From the NCBI GenBank assembly GCA_013698395.1, contig JACCUZ010000156.1, forward strand, positions 1-5,821: a stretch of DNA of 5,821 bases. Direction: 5' to 3'. Made by a program: the position numbers and the translations under genes. The notes beneath the pieces were generated by a model that worked only from the letters and a program-made list of their open reading frames with translations, had not been told where the DNA came from and did no database searches. This DNA comes from Sporichthyaceae bacterium (GTDB lineage Bacteria > Actinomycetota > Actinomycetes > JACCUZ01). Positions 1-5,750 of this stretch are shown piece by piece; within the stretch, counting starts at the first letter, position 1, and the number at the start of each line of letters is the position of its first letter.

Positions 1-1790
1 TGCCGCCAGGGGTCGGACCCCAGCTCGGCGACCCGGCCGTGCCGCTGTGGGTGACCGAAGGTGTCAAGAAGGCCGACGCGGCCGCGCTGGCCGGGTTGTG
101 CTGTGTGGCGTTGCCGGGCGTGTGGTCCTGGCGTGGCAGCAACGGCTCAGGCGGCAAGGTCGCGGTGCCCGACTGGCATGACGTGGCGCTCAACGGCCGC
201 CGGGTGGTGCTGGCGTTCGACTCCGACGTGGTACGCAAACGCGCCGTCAGTGGGGCGCTCGACCAGCTCGCCGCGTACCTGACGAGCAAGGGCGCGCGGG
301 TCGAGTACCTCCACCTGCCCGAAGGTGGCGACGGCAAGACCGGCCTAGACGACTACCTTGCCGTCGCCGGCCGGACGGTCGACGACCTGTGGGCGCTGGT
401 CCGACCGGATGCGCCTGCCGTGGTGGCCGATCCTGCGCCGGTTGAGCCGTCTGCGCCGGATGCGCCGGTTTGTTTGAGTGGGGTCCGAGAGACCGGCGCG
501 GCGGTGCTCGGCGACGTGCGTGGATGGCTCGGACGCTTCATCTGCACCATGCACGACGCCGCCCTCGACCTACTGACGGTCTGGGCCGCCCACACCCACC
601 TGTGCGTCGAGACCTACACGTCGCCGCGCCTACTGCTCGACTCCCCGGTGCCAGGCGCCGGCAAGACAACGACCCTCGAACACTTCGAGCGGCTCTGCCT
701 GCACCCGGTGCAGATGGCCTCCCTCTCGTCGCCTGCGCTGCTGACCCGGATGCTCGACGCCGGGCTGCGAACCGTCCTGATCGACGAAGCCGACCGCTCA
801 CTGAACCCGGACAGGGAGGGCGTGGCTGAGCTGCTGGCCGTGCTGAACAGCGGCTACAAACGCGGCGGCACCCGGCCCGTGCTCGTTCCCACTAAGGACG
901 GGTGGAGCGTCTCTGAGATGCCCACCTACGCCCCGGTGGTGATGGCAGGCAACAACCCGCAGCTACCCGAGGACACCCGTAGTCGCTCCATCCGGGTGCT
1001 ACTGCTTCCCGACCTCGCCGGCCACGTCGAGGAGTCCGACTGGGAGGTGATCGACGAGCAGGCCCGGGAGCTGGGCGCCCGGCTCGCCACCTGGGCCGAG
1101 CAGGTCCGCGACGAAGTACGGACCACCCGCCCACCACTCCCCGCAGGGGTCGTCGGGCGTGCCCGCGAACGGTGGTCACCACTCAAGCGGGTCGCCGCCG
1201 CCGCTGGTGGCCGCTGGTCGGACGTAGTCGACGCGCTGGCAGTCCACGACATGGAGCAAACCGAGATGGACAGGGATGACGGCATGATCCGCGACCGCCC
1301 GGCTGTAATGCTGCTCAGGCACCTGCACGACCTGTGGCCCACAGGCGAGACGTTCTACCCGACCAGTGCACTAACCCGCGACCTGGCCGCCAACTACCCC
1401 GACGAGTGGGGCCACGGCTCACCGTTCGGCAAGCCCGTCACCGCGCAGCGGCTCGGTCGGATGCTCGCCACGTCCTACGCGGTCAACTCCGGTCGCCTCG
1501 ACCGGGACGGGCCACGCGGCTACACCCGATCGTCGCTAGAGCCTGTATGGCGACGGATGGGGGTCACCCCGGACCCTGCGCCGGTTCGTCCTACCCCGTC
1601 CAAACAAACCGGCGCATCCGGCGCAAGCGGTGAAACCGGCGCGTCGGATGCGACGAACGGCGCCCCGGCCGGCGCACTCAACCCCGACGATCCTCCGGGC
1701 CGCTGCACCGTGTGCAGGCGCCCGCTCGCTCCGCTGCTGGTCGAGAAGGGCCGCGCCGCCCATCCCACCTGCGTAGGCGAAGCCGCATGA
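1..1790 (+). CDS. Toprim-like (DUF3854) / DUF3631 helicase-like ATPase, 5' partial
   Basis: Probable replication protein of an integrated element, combining a Toprim-like nucleotidyl-transfer fold with a P-loop ATPase. The frame is open to the left edge (first full codon at 3), and the GTG at 39 falls within the Toprim motif region, so the true start is upstream; 595 residues are visible. Numbering from base 3: acidic Toprim motif VTEG with E19; FDSD with D73 and D75; linker about 130-165; Walker A PGAGKTTT with K221; Walker B VLIDEAD at 258-264; sensor-like AGNN at 315-318; arginine-rich DTRSRSIR at 324-331; winged-helix-like DUF3631 tail to about 515; low-complexity linker; terminal C568-x2-C571...H587-x2-C590 zinc knuckle. 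Family members sit in replication modules of actinobacterial ICEs and prophages. The stop overlaps the next start (ATGA). Both linkers carry copies of a 65-bp inverted repeat. The domain calls are recalled from family patterns, not searched. Confidence 0.88.
   Translation, partial: PPGVGPQLGDPAVPLWVTEGVKKADAAALAGLCCVALPGVWSWRGSNGSGGKVAVPDWHDVALNGRRVVLAFDSDVVRKRAVSGALDQLAAYLTSKGARVEYLHLPEGGDGKTGLDDYLAVAGRTVDDLWALVRPDAPAVVADPAPVEPSAPDAPVCLSGVRETGAAVLGDVRGWLGRFICTMHDAALDLLTVWAAHTHLCVETYTSPRLLLDSPVPGAGKTTTLEHFERLCLHPVQMASLSSPALLTRMLDAGLRTVLIDEADRSLNPDREGVAELLAVLNSGYKRGGTRPVLVPTKDGWSVSEMPTYAPVVMAGNNPQLPEDTRSRSIRVLLLPDLAGHVEESDWEVIDEQARELGARLATWAEQVRDEVRTTRPPLPAGVVGRARERWSPLKRVAAAAGGRWSDVVDALAVHDMEQTEMDRDDGMIRDRPAVMLLRHLHDLWPTGETFYPTSALTRDLAANYPDEWGHGSPFGKPVTAQRLGRMLATSYAVNSGRLDRDGPRGYTRSSLEPVWRRMGVTPDPAPVRPTPSKQTGASGASGETGASDATNGAPAGALNPDDPPGRCTVCRRPLAPLLVEKGRAAHPTCVGEAA
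435..499 (-). repeat. 65-bp intragenic inverted repeat, copy A
   Basis: Copy A lies in the linker between the Toprim-like part and the DUF3631 ATPase part. Its reverse complement aligns without gaps to 1578-1642: 52 of 65 bases match, including a perfect 25-bp core at 452-476. The ends are GCGCCGGT and ACCGGCGC. GCGCCGGT (462-469) can also pair with ACCGGCGC (492-499) as an 8-bp hairpin with a 22-nt loop. In the reading frame it encodes 22 residues beginning APV and ending TGA (Thr-Gly-Ala). Confidence 0.85.
1578..1642 (+). repeat. 65-bp intragenic inverted repeat, copy B
   Basis: Copy B lies in the low-complexity linker between the DUF3631 region and the C-terminal zinc knuckle, in opposite orientation to copy A (435-499). 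The perfect 25-bp core is at 1601-1625. A 10-bp perfect hairpin forms between 1577-1586 (TGCGCCGGTT) and 1607-1616 (AACCGGCGCA), with a 20-nt loop. It encodes 22 residues again starting APV and ending TGA, with internal TGAS/GAS repetition. Confidence 0.85.
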
Positions 1791-1954
1791 CTAGCCAGGT
1801 GGTGGTGCACCTGCTGCTCGACACCGGCGAGCTGGCGCACTGGCCCCCGCGGAAGCGGGTCGACCTCGGGCGCTGCCTCAGCTGCGAGTGGCACCCCGAG
1901 ACACAAGGGCATCACCCGTGGTGCCCACGCCGAGCCGAGGAGGCGGAAGCATGA
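1787..1954 (+). CDS. Small zinc-ribbon-like protein, 55 residues
   Basis: Starts at the ATG inside the ATGA that ends the ATPase gene, so translation is probably coupled to it; its own stop overlaps the next ATG (1951) in the same way. The protein begins MTSQVVVHLLL and contains C30-x2-C33, H42, H43 and C46 (CLSC...HHPWC), a plausible single zinc site, followed by a charged tail (RRAEEAEA). The C-x2-C...H-P-x-C layout repeats that at the end of the upstream ATPase. There is no signal peptide or membrane segment. I do not recognise a named family. Placement inside the operon suggests an accessory role in replication or regulation of the element, which is inference. The gene call rests on the double start/stop overlap and the compact cysteine motif. 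Confidence 0.7.
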   Translation: MTSQVVVHLLLDTGELAHWPPRKRVDLGRCLSCEWHPETQGHHPWCPRRAEEAEA

Positions 1955-2133
1955 CCGCCACCCTCACCGGCATGGGTGACCCGCCATGCGCGCGGGCGCC
2001 CGCCGTGTGGTCGTCCGACGCCGAGACCGACCAGGTCGCAGCCGCACCGTTTTTTGGGTCCGGTTACGCCGGACAACGCCACGAATCATGGGACATCTGC
2101 CCACAGCGAACAACCACCATTCAGGAGGACTGC
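1951..2133 (+). pseudogene. Possible WhiB-like N-terminal remnant, in frame with the next gene
   Basis: An ATG at 1951 overlaps the previous stop (ATGA) and has a strong ribosome binding site, GAGGAGG at 1937-1943, 7 nt upstream. The first residues after it, GDPPCARAPAVWSSDAE, resemble the first-cysteine region of WhiB-like iron-sulphur regulators (pattern D-P-P-C-A-x-x-x-P-x-x-W/F-x-x). After about residue 32 (near 2047) the similarity stops: the C-x2-C...C cluster and the G-I/V-W-G-G turn are absent in all three forward frames. The sequence changes character there, with a six-T run (2050-2055) and a small hairpin (2058-2074). The frame stays open and runs into the downstream gene, so either a 291-residue fusion is made from 1951, or this is a dead 5' fragment followed by a short intergenic stretch. 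The WhiB assignment rests on one short motif. Confidence 0.4.
2058..2074. other. Small perfect hairpin next to a T-run
   Basis: GTCCGG (2058-2063), loop TTACG, CCGGAC (2069-2074): a perfect 6-bp stem. The six-T run at 2050-2055 lies before the stem on the + strand, so this is not a standard intrinsic terminator in either direction. It marks the point where coding character fades between the WhiB-like stretch and the gene at 2134. Confidence 0.35.
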
Positions 2134-2826
2134 ATGAGCACTCACACCGCGGCCGTTGAGGCCGCCATCGGCGCCGCGTCAGCTCGCCTCACCGCCGCCG
2201 ACCAGCCGCTGCTCGAGCTAGCGCGTGTTCTGGCCCACCAGGTCGACGCGGCCGGTCCGGACGGTCCGGGGACCCGGTTGGCGGGCGCGTACTTGACGGT
2301 TGTTCGCGCGGTCACGGCCCGGCTGGGGCCGCTGGTCGACACCGGTGGCGGGACGGTGCTGGCGCAGATGGGCTGCGCATTACCGGCAACCGCCGCGGAC
2401 CAAGCAGAGGCCGGCGGGGTCCAAGCGATGACGGCGGTTACGCGTGAGTACGGCAAGTTCTGCAGAGGCTGTGCCGAGGACTACGGCCTGTGCTGTGTGC
2501 GCGGGCTGCTCGGCGAGCCCCGCTGCTGTGACGCGTGCCGCCATGACGTCGAGTCGCGGATCACCAGCCCGGCAACGGCGCCGGCCGAGCCGCCTCAGCC
2601 TCCCGGCATCCCGATGAGCCGAGCCGACGAGGACCGAGTCGTGGCGTCGCTCCTGCGGCGGGCCGCGGACGTCGATGCGGGCGGCCCGGAGTTGTACGGC
2701 GAGGCCACCCTCGACGCCTACAAGTCGCTGGCCCGTTCCCGCGGTGCCGACCTCGAGTTCGTCCTTCGCTCCGCGTGCCGCAATGAGCTGGCCGATGTCG
2801 TCCGCCGCCCGGCGGCTCCCGGCTGA
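2134..2826 (+). CDS. Cysteine-rich hypothetical protein, 230 residues
   Basis: I do not recognise a named family. The ATG at 2134 was chosen because AGGAGG at 2123-2128 sits 5 nt upstream and coding character resumes here; the ATG at 1951 is in frame and would add 61 residues. Residues 1-100 are alanine-rich and probably helical (AAVEAAIGAASARLTAADQ and following), without a membrane segment. A cysteine cluster follows: C110-x2-C113, C120-C121, C131-C132-x2-C135 (KFCRGC...RCCDAC), consistent with one or two zinc sites. A Pro/Ala linker (146-160) leads to a helical C-terminal domain (about 161-225). It lies between the ATPase/zinc-protein pair and the primase-like gene, with a 58-nt gap to the next start, so a DNA-binding or replication accessory role is possible but inferred. 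Start choice is the main uncertainty. Confidence 0.68.
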   Translation: MSTHTAAVEAAIGAASARLTAADQPLLELARVLAHQVDAAGPDGPGTRLAGAYLTVVRAVTARLGPLVDTGGGTVLAQMGCALPATAADQAEAGGVQAMTAVTREYGKFCRGCAEDYGLCCVRGLLGEPRCCDACRHDVESRITSPATAPAEPPQPPGIPMSRADEDRVVASLLRRAADVDAGGPELYGEATLDAYKSLARSRGADLEFVLRSACRNELADVVRRPAAPG

Positions 2827-2837
2827 ACAGACCCCCG

Positions 2838-2860
2838 CGGTCCGGCATCCCGCCGGGTCG
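2838..2860 (+). other. Intercistronic hairpin
   Basis: In the 58-nt gap between two genes, CCGGC (2842-2846) pairs with GCCGG (2852-2856) across the loop ATCCC. Two G·T wobbles and two further pairs extend it to a 9-bp stem (2838-2860). There is no T-run. It lies 10 nt before the ribosome binding site of the next gene (AGGAAGG, 2870-2876). It may be an attenuator or an RNA-stability element; function is unproven. Confidence 0.3.
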
Positions 2861-2884
2861 GCAACCGACAGGAAGGAAACGACC

Positions 2885-3685
2885 ATGACCGAGGAGCAGA
2901 CCATCATCGACGCCAGGAGCGACGCGCTGCGCTGGCAAGCCGATGCACGGAACCGCGCCGGCGAGTCGGCCCCGTCATCCGATGAGCTGGACCGGGAGCG
3001 GGTGTGGGCCCTCGGCTCCGCCGGTGCGCACGTCGCGGACGCGCTGCTGGCGATCACCGGCTGGCCGCCGGTGGCCCTGGACGCCGACACGTTGGCACCG
3101 TCGTCGGCGCCGTTGACGACGCCGGCGCAGGTGTGGGGCCACTACCGTCACCGCAATGCCGACGGCACCGGGCTCGTCTTGGGTCGCCAGCCGGGAGGCG
3201 CCGTCGTGGTGGCGATGCGAGGCACCGCGAAGTCATGGGCTGACTGGTGCGCTGAGCACGCCGTCGCGAGCAGCGCGCCACGGTTCGAGGACGGATCGGG
3301 GCCCGCGATGCGCTCGTACAAGGACCTGGGCCATTTCGTGAGTGTCAGCTGGCAGCCGCCGCCGACAGGGTTTCGCTCGTCCGGTGTCGCGTTCGGCCGG
3401 GTCGAGCTTGACGCGGCCGCCGAGGCGATGCGGCCCCGTCGCATCGGCGCTGATGAGCGCGGTTGGCTGTTGTGGGCGCTTCCGGCCGGTGACCGTCCAG
3501 TGTTGTTCCCGGCGTCCCGCAGGCTCGGCCCCGGCCTCGACGTGCTCGGCGATGCTCTGGTGCCGCTGCACGCCGTACGGGCCGACGGTTGGCAGACCCA
3601 GCTCTCGGGGCTGCCGGTCGTCGAGACGATGCCGCCGTGGCTGGTCGCCGAGCTGGGTGGGCGTTACGGGAAGCGCGCCGCCTGA
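2885..3685 (+). CDS. Hypothetical protein, possibly a degenerate primase-polymerase, 266 residues
   Basis: The ATG at 2885 follows AGGAAGG (2870-2876) with 8 nt spacing; the frame is open further upstream but overlaps the previous gene. The N-terminal 55 residues are polar and helical. The central segment VWGHYRHRNADGTGLVLG (83-100) followed by RQPGGAVVVAM (101-111) resembles the Prim-Pol pattern (asparagine, glycine-rich strand, then a hydrophobic strand that normally ends in the catalytic D-x-D). Here the D-x-D position reads A-M-R, so the metal site appears missing. The end, GLPVVETMPPWLVAELGG (242-259), recalls the proline-tryptophan-leucine tail seen after Prim-Pol domains. A primase relative beside a DUF3631 ATPase fits an element replication module. 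If the resemblance is real, the protein is probably a non-catalytic derivative. The gene itself is secure; the functional link is tentative. Confidence 0.72.
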   Translation: MTEEQTIIDARSDALRWQADARNRAGESAPSSDELDRERVWALGSAGAHVADALLAITGWPPVALDADTLAPSSAPLTTPAQVWGHYRHRNADGTGLVLGRQPGGAVVVAMRGTAKSWADWCAEHAVASSAPRFEDGSGPAMRSYKDLGHFVSVSWQPPPTGFRSSGVAFGRVELDAAAEAMRPRRIGADERGWLLWALPAGDRPVLFPASRRLGPGLDVLGDALVPLHAVRADGWQTQLSGLPVVETMPPWLVAELGGRYGKRAA

Positions 3686-3692
3686 GAAGACC

Positions 3693-3728
3693 CCCGCGCC
3701 GGGTGGCGTCTCTCCCGTCGGGCGCGGG
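3693..3728 (+). terminator. GC-rich hairpin after the operon, probable terminator
   Basis: CCCGCGCC (3693-3700) pairs perfectly with GGCGCGGG (3721-3728) across a 20-nt loop that can form a further GGG/CCC pairing. It begins 7 nt after the stop at 3683-3685 and has no T-run, as is common for actinobacterial terminators. It is followed by a long gene-free stretch, which supports an operon end here. Confidence 0.5.
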
Positions 3729-4021
3729 CCATAGGCGGGTGCGTCGCGTCAACCTCACGCCGTCGGGACGGTCGCCAGTGCCGTGCTGCATCCCCGGGGC
3801 CGGCGTAGTAACGCACCAGTCCCACCAGCCGTCCGGGTTGCGACGAATTCGCGGCCACCCAACCGACGAATGCGCGGTCACCACCCAACCGTCGAGCCAC
3901 GCGTGGTCGTGACGCACCTGTCGTACGCCGCTGCGCTCAAGCGGTGCTCAGGTCGGAGCGGCAGATCGACAATCGAGACCCGGCTGCCGCGAGGCGGCTG
4001 GGGCGGCTGGCGGCATGGTCA

Positions 4022-4063
4022 GTCCCACTGGCGACGGGCTGGGGGGCACAGCGCCAGTGGGAC
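4022..4063. repeat. Perfect 12-bp inverted repeat with 18-nt loop
   Basis: GTCCCACTGGCG (4022-4033) and its exact reverse complement CGCCAGTGGGAC (4052-4063) flank an 18-nt G-rich loop (4034-4051). It is the longest perfect palindrome with a short loop that I found in the gene-free stretch. It could be a terminator hairpin, a protein-binding site or a remnant of a mobile-element end. There is no T-run after it and no gene clearly ends into it. Confidence 0.6.
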
Positions 4064-4486
4064 CTCAAACGGGTTCGTCGTCCCAACGCCACCATCGTTG
4101 CGCGGCGGCCAGGCCACAACGGCCAATGGACGGCAACCCAATCTGTACCTCGACCGTCCTCCCGTGCGCACCTCCACCGCAAGTGGTTCAAGCCATCACT
4201 TTGCGTAACCAACCGTTGACGCGCCAGGGGCGTACGGTCCCGCCCACCGCTCGACCAGGTCAGTCCTCTCCGCCGACGCGTCTCGTGGTGCCGGGGTTCC
4301 TGGGCGAGCAGAAGAATGGAGCCTCAGTAGCCAACGAGCAACACGCCGTCGAACGGCAGGGCGCCGGGGCTGAGAACTCGAGGTGCCCGCCGACGGGTCG
4401 GGCCGGTGGAGCATCGCCGGGTGGGTCGAGCTGGTGCCGTCCGTTGCTGACTCGCAGGTCAGTCCCAGCGGGGCACGTCCGGGGCA

Positions 4487-4552
4487 CAGGAGGTCAAGCA
4501 GCAACGCGAAACGTCCGCAACTACTGAGCGGAGTAATCGCAGGTCAGCTCGC
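4487..4552 (+). repeat. Diverged direct repeat, copy 1 (possible attachment-region relic)
   Basis: It shares three blocks in the same order with 5300-5360: CAGGAGGTC (4487-4495), GTCCGCAA (4513-4520), and GGAGTAA-T-CGCAGGTCAG-CTCGC (4530-4552, 21 of 23 bases identical to copy 2). The space between the first and last blocks is 34 nt here and 29 nt in copy 2. A lone CGCAGGTCAG also occurs at 4453-4462. It may be a duplicated integrase or regulatory binding region; the role is inferred. Confidence 0.55.
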
Positions 4553-4848
4553 CAGAGCCCGCGTTTACATCTGTGCACTGCGTCAGTCGCGGCAGAGTCG
4601 CAGCAACGGCGGACCCGGCGAGCCACCCTTGCGCCGGCCGGCCCGGATCGCGCATCGCGGGGCTAGTGCATCGGGAGCGCACCGGGTCGGCTGCCCTTCG
4701 CGCAACCACTGAAGGTGGGATGACGAGCGCCGAAGGCACGACCCCCCGCCAAAGGTGGTCGGCACGGGGTTGCCCTAGCCGTGTGGCGAGAGAATGATGA
4801 CGTAGCAGAAGGCACAGCGCCGTCTCAAGAGAGCGCTAGGAGAGCGCC

Positions 4849-5148
4849 ATGAGGATGATGATGAAGGTACAGATGGACACCGCGGCTACCAGCAGAGCCA
4901 TCCAAGAAGGACGCCTGCCAGAGGTCATGCAGTCGATCATGGCTGTGTTGAAACCCGAGGCTGCCTACTTCGGGCCTGACAGCGGCGTACGCACCGCTTT
5001 CATCGTCTTTGACATGACCGACCCGGCCCAGTTGCCCTCGATCAGCGAGCCGCTGTTCGGCGAGTTCAACGCCCGCATCGAGATCTTCCCCGTGATGGAC
5101 CAGGACGACCTCCAACGAGGATTGTCGGAGGTCGCGGGGAGTCGCTGA
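4849..5148 (+). CDS. Conserved-type small protein, possibly DUF3303-like, 99 residues
   Basis: The ATG at 4849 is preceded by AGGAG (4838-4842), 6 nt upstream, and the frame is codon-consistent to the TGA at 5146-5148. The protein begins MRMMMKVQMDT and reads as a compact alpha/beta fold: an N-terminal strand, a helix with EGRLPEVMQSIMAVLKP (20-36), then AAYFGPDSGVRTAFIVFDM (38-56), a DPAQLPSISEP turn and helix, and a strand around ARIEIFPVM (75-83). This alternation suits a ferredoxin-like dimeric alpha/beta-barrel (DUF3303 or similar), about 100 residues long as is usual for such domains. No catalytic residues are assigned. There is no signal peptide or membrane segment. It stands alone, with about 1.1 kb of gene-free DNA upstream and the repeat region downstream. 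Function is unknown. The family label is recalled from pattern and not verified. Confidence 0.85.
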   Translation: MRMMMKVQMDTAATSRAIQEGRLPEVMQSIMAVLKPEAAYFGPDSGVRTAFIVFDMTDPAQLPSISEPLFGEFNARIEIFPVMDQDDLQRGLSEVAGSR

Positions 5149-5198
5149 CAGGCCCCCAGCGTCCGCGGGTGGCCGGCTCCTGGGCGTGGGTCGCCGCC

Positions 5199-5216
5199 GG
5201 AGGTTGCTCGACCTCC
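5199..5216 (+). terminator. Weak hairpin downstream of the 99-residue gene
   Basis: GGAGGT (5199-5204) and ACCTCC (5211-5216) form a perfect 6-bp stem with the loop TGCTCG, 50 nt after the stop at 5148. There is no T-run and the stem is short, so terminator function is only possible. The rest of 5149-5280 is GC-rich with no gene. Confidence 0.3.
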
Positions 5217-5283
5217 CTGCCCGGACGGCTGACCCGGCCCCGCCCGCCGCCGGAAACAGGGCCTTCGCCTTAGCCCTCATTCA

Positions 5284-5312
5284 GTCCGCAGATAGTCCGC
5301 AGGAGGTCCGCA
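5284..5312. promoter_or_regulatory. Three GTCCGCA motifs at an 11-bp period
   Basis: GTCCGCA occurs at 5284-5290, 5295-5301 and 5306-5312, exactly 11 bp apart, so all three face the same side of the helix. On the other strand the unit reads TGCGGAC. Phased direct repeats of this type are a usual design for binding several copies of one protein. In actinobacterial integrated elements they can be arm sites for a tyrosine integrase, or excisionase or replication iterons. A further copy, GTCCGCAA, lies at 4513-4520 in the related repeat block. No integrase gene is visible in the window. Confidence 0.6.
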
Positions 5313-5360
5313 AACACTTGTACCAACGGTGCCCAATGGAGTAACCGCAGGTCAGCCCGC
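5300..5360 (+). repeat. Diverged direct repeat, copy 2 (possible attachment-region relic)
   Basis: Counterpart of 4487-4552: CAGGAGGTC (5300-5308), GTCCGCAA (5306-5313) and GGAGTAA-C-CGCAGGTCAG-CCCGC (5338-5360). The two 23-bp blocks differ only by two T/C changes, and the copies start 813 bp apart with the 99-residue gene between them. This copy overlaps the last of the three phased GTCCGCA motifs. Confidence 0.55.
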
Positions 5361-5750
5361 GAGTACCGTCAACTGCCAACGATGATCAATTACGCTCGCC
5401 TACAAGGAGACCAAGAAGACCAGACACCCGCCAACACCTCGGCGACGTGGCCCGGTTGCAGCGACGCGGCCTCCGTGGTCTACGGCGGTGCCTCGTGAGG
5501 CTGCGGGAGCAACCTGGGTCACGGTGGCCACCACCGCTGGCGGTGTTTGATCCGGCGGAGTGGCCGCCGGCACCCGGCGAGCTGGAGGAGACCTGCCAGT
5601 GCGGCCCCTGCCGACAGTTCGGCTTGGCGGGCCTGGTAGCCGCGGGCCGAGTGCCCGCTGCGATTCGTCCGACCCAACGCGTGGACCCCGAACCCCAACC
5701 CACCGGACGAACCCAAAACGGGCACCCCCGCTGCGGCCGCCAGCCCTCAC

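Larger units (their letters stand above)
3729..4836. other. Gene-free stretch of about 1.1 kb
   Basis: No open frame here has both a plausible start with a ribosome binding site and a sequence that looks like a folded protein. Frames on both strands read as Arg/Pro/Ser-rich low-complexity products typical of non-coding GC-rich DNA. I see no tRNA and no integrase or transposase motif. Recognisable content is limited to the perfect inverted repeat at 4022-4063, a lone CGCAGGTCAG at 4453-4462, and the first copy of the diverged direct repeat at 4487-4552. It could be decayed element DNA. Confidence 0.5.

Noticed and set aside
2380..3090. 236-residue minus strand open frame
   Set aside because: It is antisense to two + strand genes that have good ribosome binding sites and coherent domains; the product is a shadow of their codon bias.
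3345..3917. 190-residue minus strand open frame, and an overlapping shifted frame (3664-3900)
   Set aside because: The first 40 residues (for example VVTAHSSVGWPRIRR) look slightly protein-like, but the frame runs antisense into the end of a well-supported + gene and turns Arg-rich; the protein-like part changes between frames. No family recognised.
4216..4238. TTGACG (4216-4221) and TACGGT (4233-4238) as a promoter
   Set aside because: The spacer is only 11 nt, too short for a sigma-70-type promoter, and no gene follows. An imperfect inverted repeat here (ACCGT...ACGGT) needs a 4-nt bulge.
4015..4527. 170-residue + strand open frame in the gene-free stretch
   Set aside because: No ribosome binding site; the product is Pro/Arg/Ser/Gln-rich low complexity without recognisable secondary structure or motif, as expected from chance open frames in GC-rich DNA.
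4733..4765. CGACC/GGTCG short hairpin, considered as a riboswitch or terminator
   Set aside because: A stem of only 5 bp with a 14-nt loop; no conserved riboswitch core and no T-run.
4770..4798. TTGCCC-N17-AATGAT upstream of the 99-residue gene as its promoter
   Set aside because: The spacing is right but the -10 lacks the leading T of TANNNT; too weak to list as a feature.
3686..4848. Looked for tRNA, integrase, transposase ends or a CRISPR array
   Set aside because: No GGTTCRANTCC T-arm with a matching acceptor, no tyrosine or serine recombinase motifs, and no evenly spaced repeat-spacer pattern.
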